DNA of 64,000 nt. Origin: Micromonospora parathelypteridis. GTDB lineage: Bacteria > Actinomycetota > Actinomycetes > Mycobacteriales > Micromonosporaceae. Below the pieces are notes generated by a model. The model was not told the origin of the DNA, ran no database searches, and saw nothing but the letters and a program-made list of their open reading frames with translations. Position numbers and translations under genes: made by a program. The first letter of the stretch is position 1, and every line of letters begins with the position of its first letter. The stretch covers positions 4,030,001-4,094,000 of the forward strand of contig NZ_JACHDP010000001.1 of assembly GCF_014201145.1 (NCBI RefSeq), in the 5' to 3' direction. Below, piece by piece: positions 8,411 to 16,911 of this stretch.

Positions 8411-8460
8411 GGGCAGTCGGTGCGGCCGGCGATCACCGGCCGAACGAGGTGAGCGGCAGG

Positions 8461-9009
8461 TCACGCCCCGTGATCGGGGTCGGGCTTCACCTGTGGAAGG
8501 GTCGGGGTTCCCGCTTCGACGAAGACGAACCGCCGGTACGACCAGAATCGGAACAGCGTGCCGAGGCCCGCGCCGACGAGGTAGCTGGCGATGTTGTCGG
8601 CCAGGCGCGTCTGGAACACGTCCGGCCAGATGCTGCCGAGCCCGTACCGGCTGATCGCGAGGCAGGCCACCGCGATGCCGAGGCCGACCGCGTTGAAGAA
8701 GAAGAACAGTGCGTACTCGCGGGCCGGGTTGCTGCGCTGGCGGTGCCGCCAGGTCCAGAACCGGTTGCCCACGAAGGCGAACGAGGCCGCGATCACGGTG
8801 GAGATCGTCTTCGCCGTCAACTCTTCGACGTTACGACTGCTCGTCAGGTAGTTGAAGAGCCCGAAGTCGACCAGGAAGGCGACGCCGCCCACGGTGGCGA
8901 ACTTGCCCAACTCGCGGACAAGGTGACCGAAGCGGTCCAGCAGCATGCCGACCAGACCCTGCCGGGTCTGCCGGGGACCCGGTTGTTCCCCGGTCATTGT
9001 GGCGGCCAC
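8461..9009 (-). CDS. GtrA-family membrane protein (copy 2)
   Basis: 182 residues, a second GtrA-domain protein with four membrane helices (FATVGGVAFLVDFGLFNYL, then FAFVGNRFWTWRHRQRSNPAREYALFFFF, shown as NRFWTWRHR and EYALFFFFNAVG, then LVGAGLGTLFRFWSYRRFVF). It is paralogous to the gene just downstream, sharing TLFRFWSYR and the NRxWT(W/Y)R turn, so the two probably arose by duplication and may form a heteromer. It lacks the long acidic tail of copy 1. GTG at 9009 is chosen because TAGGCT lies exactly 6 nt upstream; ATG at 8997 is the alternative. No glycosyltransferase gene is adjacent. Confidence 0.82.
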   Translation of the reverse strand: MAATMTGEQPGPRQTRQGLVGMLLDRFGHLVRELGKFATVGGVAFLVDFGLFNYLTSSRNVEELTAKTISTVIAASFAFVGNRFWTWRHRQRSNPAREYALFFFFNAVGLGIAVACLAISRYGLGSIWPDVFQTRLADNIASYLVGAGLGTLFRFWSYRRFVFVEAGTPTLPQVKPDPDHGA

Positions 9010-9015
9010 GGGGGG

Positions 9016-9021
9016 AGCCTA
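9016..9021 (-). promoter_or_regulatory. TAGGCT -10 element, GtrA copy 2
   Basis: TAGGCT is separated by CCCCCC from the GTG start at 9009, the same 6-nt spacing as birA. It predicts a leaderless mRNA. Confidence 0.5.
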
Positions 9022-9285
9022 CCGGCTGTCGGCCGGTCAGAGGGGTAGCAACGGCGAGCGGGCGTGGTCGCCCGGAAGCGCCCAGCGCGGCGTGCGGAAC
9101 CGTTGCACGCAGCGTAGCCAATTGGGAGGACTGACGCGCCTCGGAACGGGAATCCACGCACCGGTCGGCGGGGCAGGTCCACGGCCCGACCGCAACAAGC
9201 GTCCGCCGGGGTGCACAACAAGATTTGCGTGAAACTGCGCGGGAAAGCGGGTATCAGCTCGTGATGCCGCAGCGTGGCCGTACCT

Positions 9286-9301
9286 TGTGCAGTTCTTCAC
9301 A
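9286..9301. promoter_or_regulatory. Crp-like operator upstream of pckG
   Basis: TGTGCAGTTCTTCACA fits the Crp/Fnr consensus TGTG-N8-CACA with perfect outer half-sites. It is centred about 53 bp upstream of the transcription start predicted from the -10 box at 9335-9340. Regulation of a gluconeogenic gene by a cAMP receptor protein is plausible, but it is an inference. Confidence 0.5.
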
Positions 9302-9311
9302 ACCAGTCCCA

Positions 9312-9340
9312 CTGACTCGGAAGGCTGCCCGGTTTACGCT
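9312..9340 (+). promoter_or_regulatory. Candidate pckG promoter
   Basis: CTGACT (9312-9317) and TACGCT (9335-9340) are separated by 17 bp, close to the actinobacterial housekeeping consensus. The predicted start is near 9347. Confidence 0.5.
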
Positions 9341-9436
9341 GAGGCCAATCCCAGGTTTCCACGAAGGCGACGCATCGCGCCGCTGAGTCTCGTGCATCCC
9401 ATAGATCGGTCAGCGTCGACCACAAGGAGATGTGTC

Positions 9437-11281
9437 ATGGTTGCTCCGGCTGTTGTGCGGGGTATTGATCAGGCCCCGACGTCCCATCCGAAACTGCTCG
9501 CCTGGGTCCGTGAGGTCGCGGAACTGACCACCCCCGACCGTGTCGTCTGGGTGGACGGATCCGACGAGGAGTGGCGCCGGCTCACCGACGAGCTGGTCGA
9601 GGCCGGCACGCTGATCCGGCTGAACCCGGAGAAGAAGCCCAACTCGTTCTACGCGCGCACCGACCCGACGGACGTCGCCCGGGTCGAGGAACGCACCTTC
9701 ATCTGCTCCGTCGACGAGGCGGACGCCGGCCCCACCAACAACTGGATGGCGCCGCCCGAGATGAAGCGGACGATGACCGATCTCTACCGCGGTTCGATGC
9801 GCGGTCGCACCATGTACGTCATCCCGTTCGTCATGGGCCCGGTCGAGGCCGAGTCCCCGATGTTCGGTGTGGAGATCACCGACAGCCCGTACGTGGTCGC
9901 GTCGATGCGCATCATGACGCGGATGGGCACCCGGGTGCTCGAGGCGATGGGCAACGACCGGGATTTCGTGCACGCGCTGCACTCGATCGGCGCCCCGCTC
10001 GCCCCCGGGCAGCAGGACGTCGCCTGGCCGTGCAACGAGACCAAGTACATCTCGCACTTTCCGGAGACCCGGGAAATCTGGTCGTACGGCTCCGGTTACG
10101 GCGGCAACTCGCTGCTCGGCAAGAAGTGCTACTCCCTGCGGATCGCCAGCGTGATGGGCCGCGACGAGGGCTGGCTCGCCGAGCACATGCTGATCCTCAA
10201 GATCACCTCACCGCAGGGTCGGGTCTACCACATCGCTGGCGCCTTCCCGTCTGCCTGCGGCAAGACCAACCTCGCCATGGTGGAGCCGACCATCCCCGGC
10301 TGGAAGGTCGAGACCATCGGTGACGACATCGCCTGGATGCGGTTCGGTCCCGACGGTCGCCTCTACGCGGTCAACCCGGAGTACGGCCTGTTCGGCGTCG
10401 CGCCCGGCACCGACTGGAAGACCAACGCCAACGCCATGCGCACCCTGGACCGGGGCAACTCCGTCTTCACCAACGTGGGCCTCACCGACGATGGCGACAT
10501 CTGGTGGGAGGGCATGGGCGAGCCTCCGGCGCACCTGATCGACTGGAAGGGCAACGACTGGACGCCGGAGAGCGACAGCCTCTCCTCCCACGCGAACAGC
10601 CGTTTCTGCACCCCGATCACCCAGTGCCCGATCCTCGCCGACGAGTACTTCGACCCGAACGGCGTACCGATCGACGCGATCCTCTTCGGTGGCCGCCGCC
10701 GGGACACTGTCCCGCTGGTGACCGAGGCCCGCGACTGGGTGCACGGGGTCTACATGGGTGCCACGCTCTCGTCGGAGACGACGGCCGCCGCGTCCGGCGC
10801 GGTCGGCGTGGTCCGGCGGGACCCGATGGCCATGCTGCCGTTCATCGGTTACAACGCCGGGGACTACTTCCGGCACTGGATCGAGATGGGCAAGGGCACC
10901 GACGGCGACGAGGCGAAGCTGCCGAAGATCTACTACGTCAACTGGTTCCGCAAGGACCCGGACGGCGCGTTCCTCTGGCCGGGCTTCGGGGAGAACTCCC
11001 GGGTGCTCAAGTGGGTCGTCGAGCGGATCGAGGGCACTGCCGAAGCGGTCGAGACTCCGGTCGGCATGGTCCCCGCGCCCGACGCCCTGGACGTCGAGGG
11101 CCTGGACATGACCCCGGAGGACGTTCGGATCGCCCTGAAGGTCGACCCCGACGAGTGGCGTAACGAGTTGCCACTCGTCACCGAGTGGTTCGAGAAGTTC
11201 GGCGACAAACTGCCCGGCGTGCTCTGGGCCGAGCTGGACGCGCTGCGCGCGCGTCTGGACGCCGCGCAGCCGCAGCGCTAG
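9437..11281 (+). CDS. pckG: Phosphoenolpyruvate carboxykinase (GTP)
   Basis: 614 residues, full length for the GTP-dependent class. It converts oxaloacetate plus GTP to phosphoenolpyruvate, CO2 and GDP, the first committed step of gluconeogenesis. The family-specific kinase loop FPSACGKTN is present with its reactive Cys at residue 274 and Lys at 276; other signatures are [23 protein letters not shown] and [10 protein letters not shown]. An in-frame extension back to 9287 is rejected because the ATG at 9437 has AAGGAG 7-8 nt upstream. A Crp-like site and promoter precede it. It shares the window with ppc, eno and glpX, the other enzymes around the PEP node. Confidence 0.96.
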   Translation: MVAPAVVRGIDQAPTSHPKLLAWVREVAELTTPDRVVWVDGSDEEWRRLTDELVEAGTLIRLNPEKKPNSFYARTDPTDVARVEERTFICSVDEADAGPTNNWMAPPEMKRTMTDLYRGSMRGRTMYVIPFVMGPVEAESPMFGVEITDSPYVVASMRIMTRMGTRVLEAMGNDRDFVHALHSIGAPLAPGQQDVAWPCNETKYISHFPETREIWSYGSGYGGNSLLGKKCYSLRIASVMGRDEGWLAEHMLILKITSPQGRVYHIAGAFPSACGKTNLAMVEPTIPGWKVETIGDDIAWMRFGPDGRLYAVNPEYGLFGVAPGTDWKTNANAMRTLDRGNSVFTNVGLTDDGDIWWEGMGEPPAHLIDWKGNDWTPESDSLSSHANSRFCTPITQCPILADEYFDPNGVPIDAILFGGRRRDTVPLVTEARDWVHGVYMGATLSSETTAAASGAVGVVRRDPMAMLPFIGYNAGDYFRHWIEMGKGTDGDEAKLPKIYYVNWFRKDPDGAFLWPGFGENSRVLKWVVERIEGTAEAVETPVGMVPAPDALDVEGLDMTPEDVRIALKVDPDEWRNELPLVTEWFEKFGDKLPGVLWAELDALRARLDAAQPQR

Positions 11282-11318
11282 GTGTGAAGTCCGCCCCCAG
11301 CGGGCAACATCGGATCCC

Positions 11319-12173
11319 ATGAGGACGGCCGCCGAGACCCAGGTCCGGCGGCCGTCCGCCGTCCGGGTGCTCACCATCCTGCTCGCGACGACGGCGGCGG
11401 CCACCGTCGTGGTCGAGGTGCTCAATTGGTGGTACGCCCCGGAGCAGGGCTTCGGTCTGGCGGTGCGCACCGGCTGGGCGATGCTGCGCTCGTTCGGATT
11501 CCTGCTGCTGATCGGGCACGTACGCCGAGGCCGAACGGTTGCCCGCCCGTTCGGGCTGATCCTCGCGGTCACCACGATCTTCGCCGTCGGCCGGCTGATC
11601 GTGCCGCGGCAGGGAGTGCCACCGCTGCCCGGCCTGCTCGGCTTCGCCGTGCTCACCGCGCTCTGTGTGGCGGTGGTCTGGCTGCTGTACCGGTCGTCGG
11701 CGCTGGCCGGACATCTCGTCCGGCACCGGCCGCGACTGGTCATCGACCGGGCCGGCCTCTCCTGGCGGGAAACCCCGCCCCGCCGGCCGGAGGCCAGCGC
11801 CTGGCTGTTGACCAGCCGGGTGGCCGCGTTCACGTACAGCCCACTGATGCTGGTGCCGGCCCTGGTGGCCGGAGGCTCCATTCTGGATGGTCGGCTGACC
11901 GCCGTGCCGGCCGTGTTGATCTGGTTCGGCGCGGGCATCGCGGCCAGCTACGCGGTGCTGTTCTGTACCGCGTTCCTGATGCGGGGCAAGGACTGGGCGC
12001 GTGGCCTGCTGGTCGTCGTCACGGTGGCCGTCCTCGCCGTGGACCTGCCGCTGTGCTGGTGGCTGCTGGGCGTGGACGGCCTGGTCCGCGACGGCGCCCC
12101 GCTGCTCGCCGCCGCCGCCCTGACCCTCTACGGCCTGCGCCGCGCAGCCCGTACCACCGACCCCACCCCCTGA
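11319..12173 (+). CDS. Polytopic membrane protein, unknown function
   Basis: 284 residues, about seven predicted membrane helices (for example TILLATTAAATVVVEVLNWW near the start, then SFGFLLLIGHV, LLGFAVLTALCVAVVWLLY, and a C-terminal group ending LAAAALTLYGLRR). A cytosolic loop around residues 125-165 carries HRPRLVIDRAGLSWRE. No catalytic motif or known transporter signature is recognised. It lies 37 nt after pckG, so it may be co-transcribed with it, but nothing indicates a shared function. A long dispersed palindrome starts 7 nt after its stop codon. Confidence 0.6.
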   Translation: MRTAAETQVRRPSAVRVLTILLATTAAATVVVEVLNWWYAPEQGFGLAVRTGWAMLRSFGFLLLIGHVRRGRTVARPFGLILAVTTIFAVGRLIVPRQGVPPLPGLLGFAVLTALCVAVVWLLYRSSALAGHLVRHRPRLVIDRAGLSWRETPPRRPEASAWLLTSRVAAFTYSPLMLVPALVAGGSILDGRLTAVPAVLIWFGAGIAASYAVLFCTAFLMRGKDWARGLLVVVTVAVLAVDLPLCWWLLGVDGLVRDGAPLLAAAALTLYGLRRAARTTDPTP

Positions 12174-12180
12174 ACCCACA

Positions 12181-12256
12181 TGATCGACGCCAGGTCGGCG
12201 ATGTGGGGGCATCCGGACCACGCGACACCCCCATGTCGGCGACCTGGTGTCGATCA
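12181..12256. repeat. Dispersed palindrome A (76 bp)
   Basis: Arms 12181-12209 and 12228-12256 match as inverted repeats at 25 of 29 positions, with an 18-nt loop. The outer ends read TGATCGAC and GTCGATCA, followed inward by CCAGGTCG. It lies 7 nt after a stop codon. RNA from either strand could form a stem of nearly 29 bp, with some G-U pairs. Confidence 0.85.
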
Positions 12257-12468
12257 CAGACACCTCAACCGCTGCGCGGGCGGTCCGCGCCCTTTGCGGC
12301 TTTCATGGCCCGCCACCACTCCACGGTGGGAGTTTCGGTATCGGTTCTCGTAAGTGGACGGGGGCAGGATGACGGGTGGCGCCGGACACAGCGGCCGGCG
12401 CGGCAGCGCGGGCGGATCGCCGGGCGGGGCGGAACGGCCGTGTCGCACCGGACGGAGGGAGGCGCGCG

Positions 12469-13611
12469 GTGGACGACGAGTTCGACGTGGTGGTGGTGGG
12501 AGCGGGGCCGGCCGGGGCGGCTGCCGCGCTGACGGCGCGCCGGGCGGGTGCCAGCGTGCTGTTGCTGGACCGGGCCGACTTTCCCCGGGACAAGGCGTGT
12601 GGCGACGGGATCGCCGCGCACTCGGTGGACGTGCTCGCCGAGCTGGGGGTGACCGAGGCGGTGGCGGGCTATGCGCCGCTACCCGCGTTACGGATGATCG
12701 CACCGGGGGGCGGGGCGGTGGCCCGGGCGCTGCCCCGACCTGCGTACACCGTGCCCCGGGAGGTCTTCGACGCGCGGCTGGTGGCGGCGGCCGTGGCGGC
12801 CGGCGCGCAACTGCGCCGGCACACCGTGCGCCGGGTCGAGCCGCGCGCCGACCGGGTGGTGCTCGACGGGGAGTTGTCCGGCCGGGTGGTGGTGGGCGCG
12901 GACGGCGCGGGGTCGGTGGTGCGTCGGGCGCTCGGCCACCCGCAGAATCCCGACCGGCACCTGGCGCTGGCCATTCGGGGGTACGCCCCGGCTCTGCCCG
13001 GCCCATCCGAGCAGCTCATCGTCACCTCGAAGGCGCGCTGGCCGGCGTACGCCTGGTCGTTTCCGATCGGCGACGGACGGGCGAACGTCGGGTACGGGGA
13101 GGTGCTGCGCGGTGATTCGCTGAGCCGGGCCTACCTGCTGGACCGGCTGGCCGCGCTGTTGCCGGGCACCGACCTGGCGACGGTGACCGCGTTGCGCGCC
13201 CATCACCTGCCGCTGTCCACCCATCGGCCGGCACCGGGGCAGGGGCGGACGCTGCTGGCCGGGGACGCGCTGTCGCTGATCAATCCGTTCACCGGGGAGG
13301 GGATCTTCTACGCGCTGCTCTCCGGTGCGCTCGCTGGTGCGGCGGCGGCCCAGGCGCCCGAGGCGGCCGCCCGCCGCTACGCCCACGGGTTGCGTCGCCG
13401 TCTCGGCACCCACCTGCGGCACAGTTCGGTCGCGGCCTGGTTGGCGCGCCGCCGTCGGGTGGTGGACGCGGCGGTCCGGGCCGCCCGTCGGGACGACCGG
13501 GTGTTCTATGACGTGGTCGAGCTGGGGTTGGGTGACGGACGTCTCACCGCCCGTACGCTGGCGATGATCGGTGTCGGTCTGCCGGGCGGGGATGGGGCTC
13601 CGAGGCAGTGA
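12469..13611 (+). CDS. Geranylgeranyl reductase family FAD-dependent oxidoreductase
   Basis: 380 residues. An FAD-binding Rossmann motif GAGPAG (11-16) follows DEFDVVVV; then come the prenyl-reductase segment DFPRDKACGDGI (C-G-D), the GD motif VVVGADGAGSVVRRALG, and the second FAD contact TLLAGDALSLINPFTGEGIFYAL. The family reduces double bonds of prenyl chains (geranylgeranyl, menaquinone or polyprenol). The next gene makes a prenyl diphosphate, so reduction of a polyprenyl or menaquinone chain is reasonable, but the substrate is not proven. GTG at 12469 has GGAGGGAGG upstream; a 31-codon longer reading is rejected as low-complexity Arg/Ala. Confidence 0.82.
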   Translation: MDDEFDVVVVGAGPAGAAAALTARRAGASVLLLDRADFPRDKACGDGIAAHSVDVLAELGVTEAVAGYAPLPALRMIAPGGGAVARALPRPAYTVPREVFDARLVAAAVAAGAQLRRHTVRRVEPRADRVVLDGELSGRVVVGADGAGSVVRRALGHPQNPDRHLALAIRGYAPALPGPSEQLIVTSKARWPAYAWSFPIGDGRANVGYGEVLRGDSLSRAYLLDRLAALLPGTDLATVTALRAHHLPLSTHRPAPGQGRTLLAGDALSLINPFTGEGIFYALLSGALAGAAAAQAPEAAARRYAHGLRRRLGTHLRHSSVAAWLARRRRVVDAAVRAARRDDRVFYDVVELGLGDGRLTARTLAMIGVGLPGGDGAPRQ

Positions 13612-13642
13612 TCTGGCTGACGGGTCGCTACGCTGCTAGGTG

Positions 13643-14413
13643 ATGACGCTGCGGGACCTTATCTACTCCGTGTACGAGCGCCGGCTCACGGCGAAGCTCG
13701 CGGGTAAGCCGGTGCCCCGGCACGTCGGGGTGATGTGCGACGGCAACCGCCGATGGGCGAGGGAGATGGGCTTCGTCGACCCGAACGACGGGCACCGGGT
13801 CGGCGCGGCAAAGATCAAGCATGTTCTCGGCTGGTGTGACCAGGCTGGCGTCGGGCACGTCACCCTCTATCTGCTGGCCACCGACAACCTGCGCCGACCA
13901 GCGAGTGAGTTGGACCCTCTCCTCAAGATCATTGAGGACCTGGTGGTGGAGTTGGCGGAGGAGGGCAACCCCTGGCGGCTGCGCATCGTCGGGGCGCTCG
14001 ACCTGCTGCCGGCGCAGACCGCGGCGGCGCTCAAGGGCGCCGAGGAGCGCACCCGTGAGCGCACCGGCGGTGCGGAGGTCAACATCGCGGTGGGCTACGG
14101 CGGTCGCCGGGAGATCACCGACGCGGTCCGCTCGCTGCTGCTGGAGCACGCCGCCACCGGCGGCACGATCGAGGAGTTGGCCGAGGTGCTCGATGTCGAG
14201 CACATCGCCGAGCACCTCTACACCCGCGGCCAACCCGACCCCGACCTGGTCATCCGCACCAGCGGGGAGCAGCGACTGTCCGGCTTCATGCTCTGGCAGT
14301 CGGCGCACTCGGAGTTCTACTTCTGCGAGCTCAACTGGCCGGATTTCCGGCACATCGACTTCCTGCGCGCACTGCGCTCGTACGCCACCAGACAACGCCG
14401 CTACGGCGCCTGA
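13643..14413 (+). CDS. uppS: Cis-prenyltransferase (isoprenyl transferase)
   Basis: 256 residues. It adds isopentenyl diphosphate in cis to an allylic diphosphate. Family signatures are HVGVMCDGNRRWAR with catalytic Asp33, LYLLATDNLRRP, and the C-terminal VIRTSGEQRLSGFMLWQSAHSEFYF (motifs IRTSGEQRLS and FMLWQS). Gene order with phoH2, glpX, xse and ispH resembles the mycobacterial Rv1086 neighbourhood. That makes a short-chain Z,E-farnesyl diphosphate synthase as likely as an undecaprenyl/decaprenyl synthase, so the uppS symbol is a family label only. TACGCT lies 8 nt upstream of the ATG; a GTG three bases earlier is possible. Confidence 0.88.
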   Translation: MTLRDLIYSVYERRLTAKLAGKPVPRHVGVMCDGNRRWAREMGFVDPNDGHRVGAAKIKHVLGWCDQAGVGHVTLYLLATDNLRRPASELDPLLKIIEDLVVELAEEGNPWRLRIVGALDLLPAQTAAALKGAEERTRERTGGAEVNIAVGYGGRREITDAVRSLLLEHAATGGTIEELAEVLDVEHIAEHLYTRGQPDPDLVIRTSGEQRLSGFMLWQSAHSEFYFCELNWPDFRHIDFLRALRSYATRQRRYGA

Positions 14414-14416
14414 CCG

Positions 14417-14442
14417 GGCCGGCGACGCGTCTGTCGCCGGCC
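14417..14442. terminator. Bidirectional hairpin terminator
   Basis: GGCCGGCGAC (14417-14426) pairs perfectly with GTCGCCGGCC (14433-14442), with a 6-nt loop, in the 36-bp gap between convergent genes. There is no U-tract. Confidence 0.65.
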
Positions 14443-14449
14443 GCCAAGC

Positions 14450-15274
14450 TCAGGGCAGGTGGGTCAGCGCCTCGGTGAGGAAGTCGCCCAGGGCAGCCGG
14501 GGACTCGATCGTCAGGTCGGCGGCGGTGGCCACCTCCTGACCGGTCTCCGGGTTGGCCACGGCCACGCAGACACCGAGGAAATCCGGGTCGGCGGCGGCG
14601 CGGGCGCGCAGTGCGGCGAAGGCCTTGATGTCCGAGACGTCGTCGCCGAAGTACCAGGCCCCGGTGGCACCCTTGATCGCCTCGCCGATCACCATGCCCT
14701 TGTCCCGGTCGACCGGCGGCTTGAGCTCCAGCACCATCCGCCCGGCCTGCACCCGCAACCCCAGCCGGTCGGCCTGCGCCTGCCCCCACTGCTGCACGGT
14801 CGAGCCGAGTTGCGGAGCGGTACGCCAGTGCAGCGCGACGGAGAGCCGCTTGAACTCGACAAGCGTGCCGGGCGGCAGTTCCGCCCGGGCCAGGTCGGCC
14901 AGCTCCGCCATGGTCGGCACCCAGGGCAGCGCGGCCGGCTCGGTGACGGTCTCCCCGCCTGAGTGGCTGTGCTCCAGCCCGTACAGACCGTAGAGGTCCA
15001 CACCGGCGAGCCCGCCGAGCTGATCCCGAAGGAACTCGACGGGTCGGGCGGAGACGATCGCGACCCGCTGCACGACCGGGGCCAGCGCCTCGATGGCGGC
15101 CAGCGCCTTGGGCGCCGGGCGTACCGCGGTCGGATCGTCGTCGACGGGCGCGAGCGTGCCGTCGAAGTCGAAGAAGAGCACGGTCCCGGCCGCCCGGCTG
15201 GCGGTGATCCGCCAGGCCTGGTCGGCGTTCAACGGGGTTCTCGGCTGCTGATTGCCCAGATTCAACGGCGGCAC
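14450..15274 (-). CDS. otsB: Trehalose-6-phosphate phosphatase
   Basis: 274 residues, HAD superfamily. Motif I is FFDFDGTL with the nucleophile pair Asp36/Asp38; motif II is IVSARP; the OtsB-specific LYGLYGLEHSHSG and late KGMVIGEAI and YFGDDVSDIKAF (motif IV) are all present. The enzyme removes phosphate from trehalose-6-phosphate to give trehalose, a stress solute and cell-envelope sugar. No otsA lies in the window. GTG at 15274 is preferred over an ATG 33 nt earlier because TACGCT stands 7 nt before it. The gene converges on the cis-prenyltransferase across a hairpin. Confidence 0.92.
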   Translation of the reverse strand: MPPLNLGNQQPRTPLNADQAWRITASRAAGTVLFFDFDGTLAPVDDDPTAVRPAPKALAAIEALAPVVQRVAIVSARPVEFLRDQLGGLAGVDLYGLYGLEHSHSGGETVTEPAALPWVPTMAELADLARAELPPGTLVEFKRLSVALHWRTAPQLGSTVQQWGQAQADRLGLRVQAGRMVLELKPPVDRDKGMVIGEAIKGATGAWYFGDDVSDIKAFAALRARAAADPDFLGVCVAVANPETGQEVATAADLTIESPAALGDFLTEALTHLP

Positions 15275-15281
15275 GCGCGTC

Positions 15282-15287
15282 AGCGTA
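15282..15287 (-). promoter_or_regulatory. TACGCT -10 element, otsB
   Basis: On the minus strand TACGCT lies 7 nt before the GTG at 15274; it supports the shorter otsB start and a leaderless transcript. Confidence 0.4.
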
Positions 15288-15341
15288 CCCCGGCGATGGA
15301 GGCTCATTCCTGGCCGAGCGAACCCGTTCGGCGGTACGCGA

Positions 15342-15695
15342 TCAGCGTTCGGCGGCTCCTCGTCCGCGCCGGCCGAACGGCACCACGGCCGCCTCCTGGC
15401 CGTGGCTCAACAGGTAGCCCTCCACGAACCCGGTGTTGCGATCGCCGGTGTGGTTCTCGATCTCGGTGAGCTTGGCTACCAGGAAATCGCTGAGCGCGCT
15501 GATCCGGTCGTTCATGCGCTCGTGCAGCTCGGCGACGACGGCCAGGACGACCGCGGTGCCGGCGGTGATGAGCACGAAAAGGTTGACGAGCAGCGGAAGC
15601 TGCCCGCCGTCGACCGCGAGGGTCACCGCGTTACCGGTCGCCCAGAGTGTCATCGACACCGTCGCGACCACGACTGCTAACCACTTCAGGGTCAT
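15342..15695 (-). CDS. Small two-helix membrane protein, unknown
   Basis: 117 residues with two membrane helices (about 3-22 and 35-58: LLVNLFVLITAGTAVVLAVV), then an amphipathic stretch (ELHERMNDRISALSDFLVAKLTEIENH) likely to be coiled coil, and a conserved-looking end segment TGDRNTGFVEGYLLSHG. No family is recognised. The ATG at 15695 is supported by AAGGAGGGG 8 nt upstream; a much longer in-frame reading (to 15890) is rejected. It is on the same strand as the upstream XRE regulator gene, 163 nt away, and could be part of its regulon. Confidence 0.6.
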   Translation of the reverse strand: MTLKWLAVVVATVSMTLWATGNAVTLAVDGGQLPLLVNLFVLITAGTAVVLAVVAELHERMNDRISALSDFLVAKLTEIENHTGDRNTGFVEGYLLSHGQEAAVVPFGRRGRGAAER

Positions 15696-15858
15696 GGACA
15701 GACCCCTCCTTATGTCCCGCAGGGCTGGGTTCGGCCTTGTCCCGTCCCCCCCGCCGATGACGAGCCCAAGCAGTACGAATAGGGACGCTAGCGTGCCCGT
15801 TCGAGCCCCGGAGGCAAACGAATGAACCTGACCAGGCGTTCTTTCGCTATCTGAGGAA

Positions 15859-16302
15859 CTACCCTGCCTGATTACCCCTATTGCGGACATCGACCGGCAA
15901 CGTTGGGCGGTATGCGAGATATCTGATGGTTTCGCGGATGTGGAACTTCTCCGCGTCCGACACGTTCGGATCGACCAGGCGGCGCAGCAGCGCCTCCACG
16001 TCGGGGTCCATCGGAGGGGCGGGCTGGCCGGTGCGGGGGCCGGCCGCGGTGCGGTCCCAGCCGAGCGCGGCGAAGGCCGCCGCCGGATTCAGGCCCAGGC
16101 CCTCGCAGAAGGCCACCACCCGTTCGGCCTCCGGGTCGCTGGCCCAGTCGCCTCGAACCCACCGGTTGATGGTCTGCCGGGAGACGCCGGTGCGTCGGGA
16201 CACCTCGGTGCCACTCCAGGCCCGGGTCGCCCGCGCCTCGTCCAGGGCGCGCCGGACGAAGGTGGCGAAGGCGATCTTCCGCGCATGGGCCGTCTCGGTC
16301 AC
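15859..16302 (-). CDS. XRE-type helix-turn-helix regulator
   Basis: 147 residues. The N-terminal half is a Cro/C1-type DNA-binding domain: RALDEARATRAWSGTEVSRRTGVSRQTINRWVRGDW, quoted as SGTEVSRRTGVSRQTINRW, with a recognition helix VSRQTINRW. The C-terminal half (PDVEALLRRLVDPNVSDAEKFHIRETIRYLAY) is a small helical region of unknown role. GTG at 16302 is preferred because TACCGT lies 6 nt upstream and the predicted start point overlaps a GTCAC/GTGAC palindrome, a natural autoregulatory arrangement. It is divergent from a three-ORF set on the plus strand, with four TGTCACG sites between. Confidence 0.78.
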   Translation of the reverse strand: MTETAHARKIAFATFVRRALDEARATRAWSGTEVSRRTGVSRQTINRWVRGDWASDPEAERVVAFCEGLGLNPAAAFAALGWDRTAAGPRTGQPAPPMDPDVEALLRRLVDPNVSDAEKFHIRETIRYLAYRPTLPVDVRNRGNQAG

Positions 16303-16310
16303 CCCGTGAC
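16298..16310. promoter_or_regulatory. GTCAC-CCC-GTGAC palindrome at the XRE start codon
   Basis: Perfect 5-bp arms with a 3-bp spacer cover the predicted start of the XRE transcript. A -10 like TACCGT (16309-16314, minus strand) overlaps it. It may be the XRE autoregulatory operator. Confidence 0.45.
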
Positions 16311-16352
16311 GGTACGGCCAGCCGGCTGCGGGCGTGTGCCCCGGCTCGCTGC

Positions 16353-16511
16353 TGTCACGCGGACGTGACGGGATCTTCGGATTTCCGGTAAACGATTCTG
16401 TGCCACGGTTGAGGGGTGTCACGCGGGCAGAATAGATGCCCATAGTGACGAACGTAAGCGGACGAAAAGCTGATACTGTCACGCCCATGGGACAATCTAC
16501 GGTGTGTCACG
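16353..16511. promoter_or_regulatory. Four TGTCACG sites in the XRE divergent region
   Basis: TGTCACG occurs at 16353-16359, 16417-16423, 16477-16483 and 16505-16511, all on the plus strand. The first is half of a perfect palindrome GTCACG-CGGA-CGTGAC (16354-16369). Random expectation for a 7-mer in 160 bp is far below one. These are candidate operators for the neighbouring XRE protein. Confidence 0.45.
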
Positions 16512-16566
16512 TGCATGAGACGATTGGTGCTCACATGCGTCATGCCCCCGGCGCCAGGGGGGTGTG

Positions 16567-16911
16567 GTGACCGAGCTCGCCACCCGCGCCCAGGCCTTCG
16601 GGCTGATCGCCGAGGGGGTGGCCGCGGGGCTGACCGCCCCCTGGCGCCTCTACCTCGCCCGAGGCTGCCGCTACCTGTCGCTGAGCGTCGGCGACCGCGC
16701 CGAGTGGAACGCCTGGCGTACCCATCTCGGCTGCCCGGAGCTGAGCGTCCGGGTCTACGACGCCGGCGGCGAGATCCGCCGGTCCTCGATGGCCGAGGTC
16801 GTGCTGGACGGCTGCCGGATCAGCGTCGAGCTGGTCGAGGAGGTCAGCACCGACGACCTGGACCGGCTGCTCGTCGCGGATCCCACCACGATCGAGCCGG
16901 AGGAGCGATGA
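16567..16911 (+). CDS. Small soluble protein, unknown (XRE-linked)
   Basis: 114 residues (GTG at 16567; a GTG three bases earlier is equally possible), acidic, with no membrane helix or signal peptide. Segments such as GVAAGLTAPWRLYLARGCRYLSLSVG and ELSVRVYDAGGEI suggest an alpha/beta fold, but no family is recognised. It is the first gene of a plus-strand set facing the XRE regulator, behind the TGTCACG repeats. AGGGGGG lies just upstream. Its stop overlaps the 12-codon ORF that follows as ATGA. Confidence 0.6.
   Translation: MTELATRAQAFGLIAEGVAAGLTAPWRLYLARGCRYLSLSVGDRAEWNAWRTHLGCPELSVRVYDAGGEIRRSSMAEVVLDGCRISVELVEEVSTDDLDRLLVADPTTIEPEER

Larger units (their letters stand above)
9010..9436. 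other. 427-bp regulatory region, GtrA copy 2 / pckG (divergent)
   Basis: No gene is supported here. The region holds the GtrA promoter at its left edge, a Crp-like palindrome at 9286-9301, a -35/-10 pair at 9312-9340, and an untranslated pckG leader of about 90 nt ending in an AAGGAG ribosome-binding site. Local GC is lower around 9210-9310. Confidence 0.55.

Noticed and set aside
10208-11938. 576-codon minus-strand open frame across pckG and the next gene
   Set aside because: Spans a gene boundary and has no recognisable domain; shadow of GC bias.
15696-15890. N-terminal extension of the two-helix membrane protein
   Set aside because: The extra residues are low-quality, and AAGGAGGGG marks the ATG at 15695.
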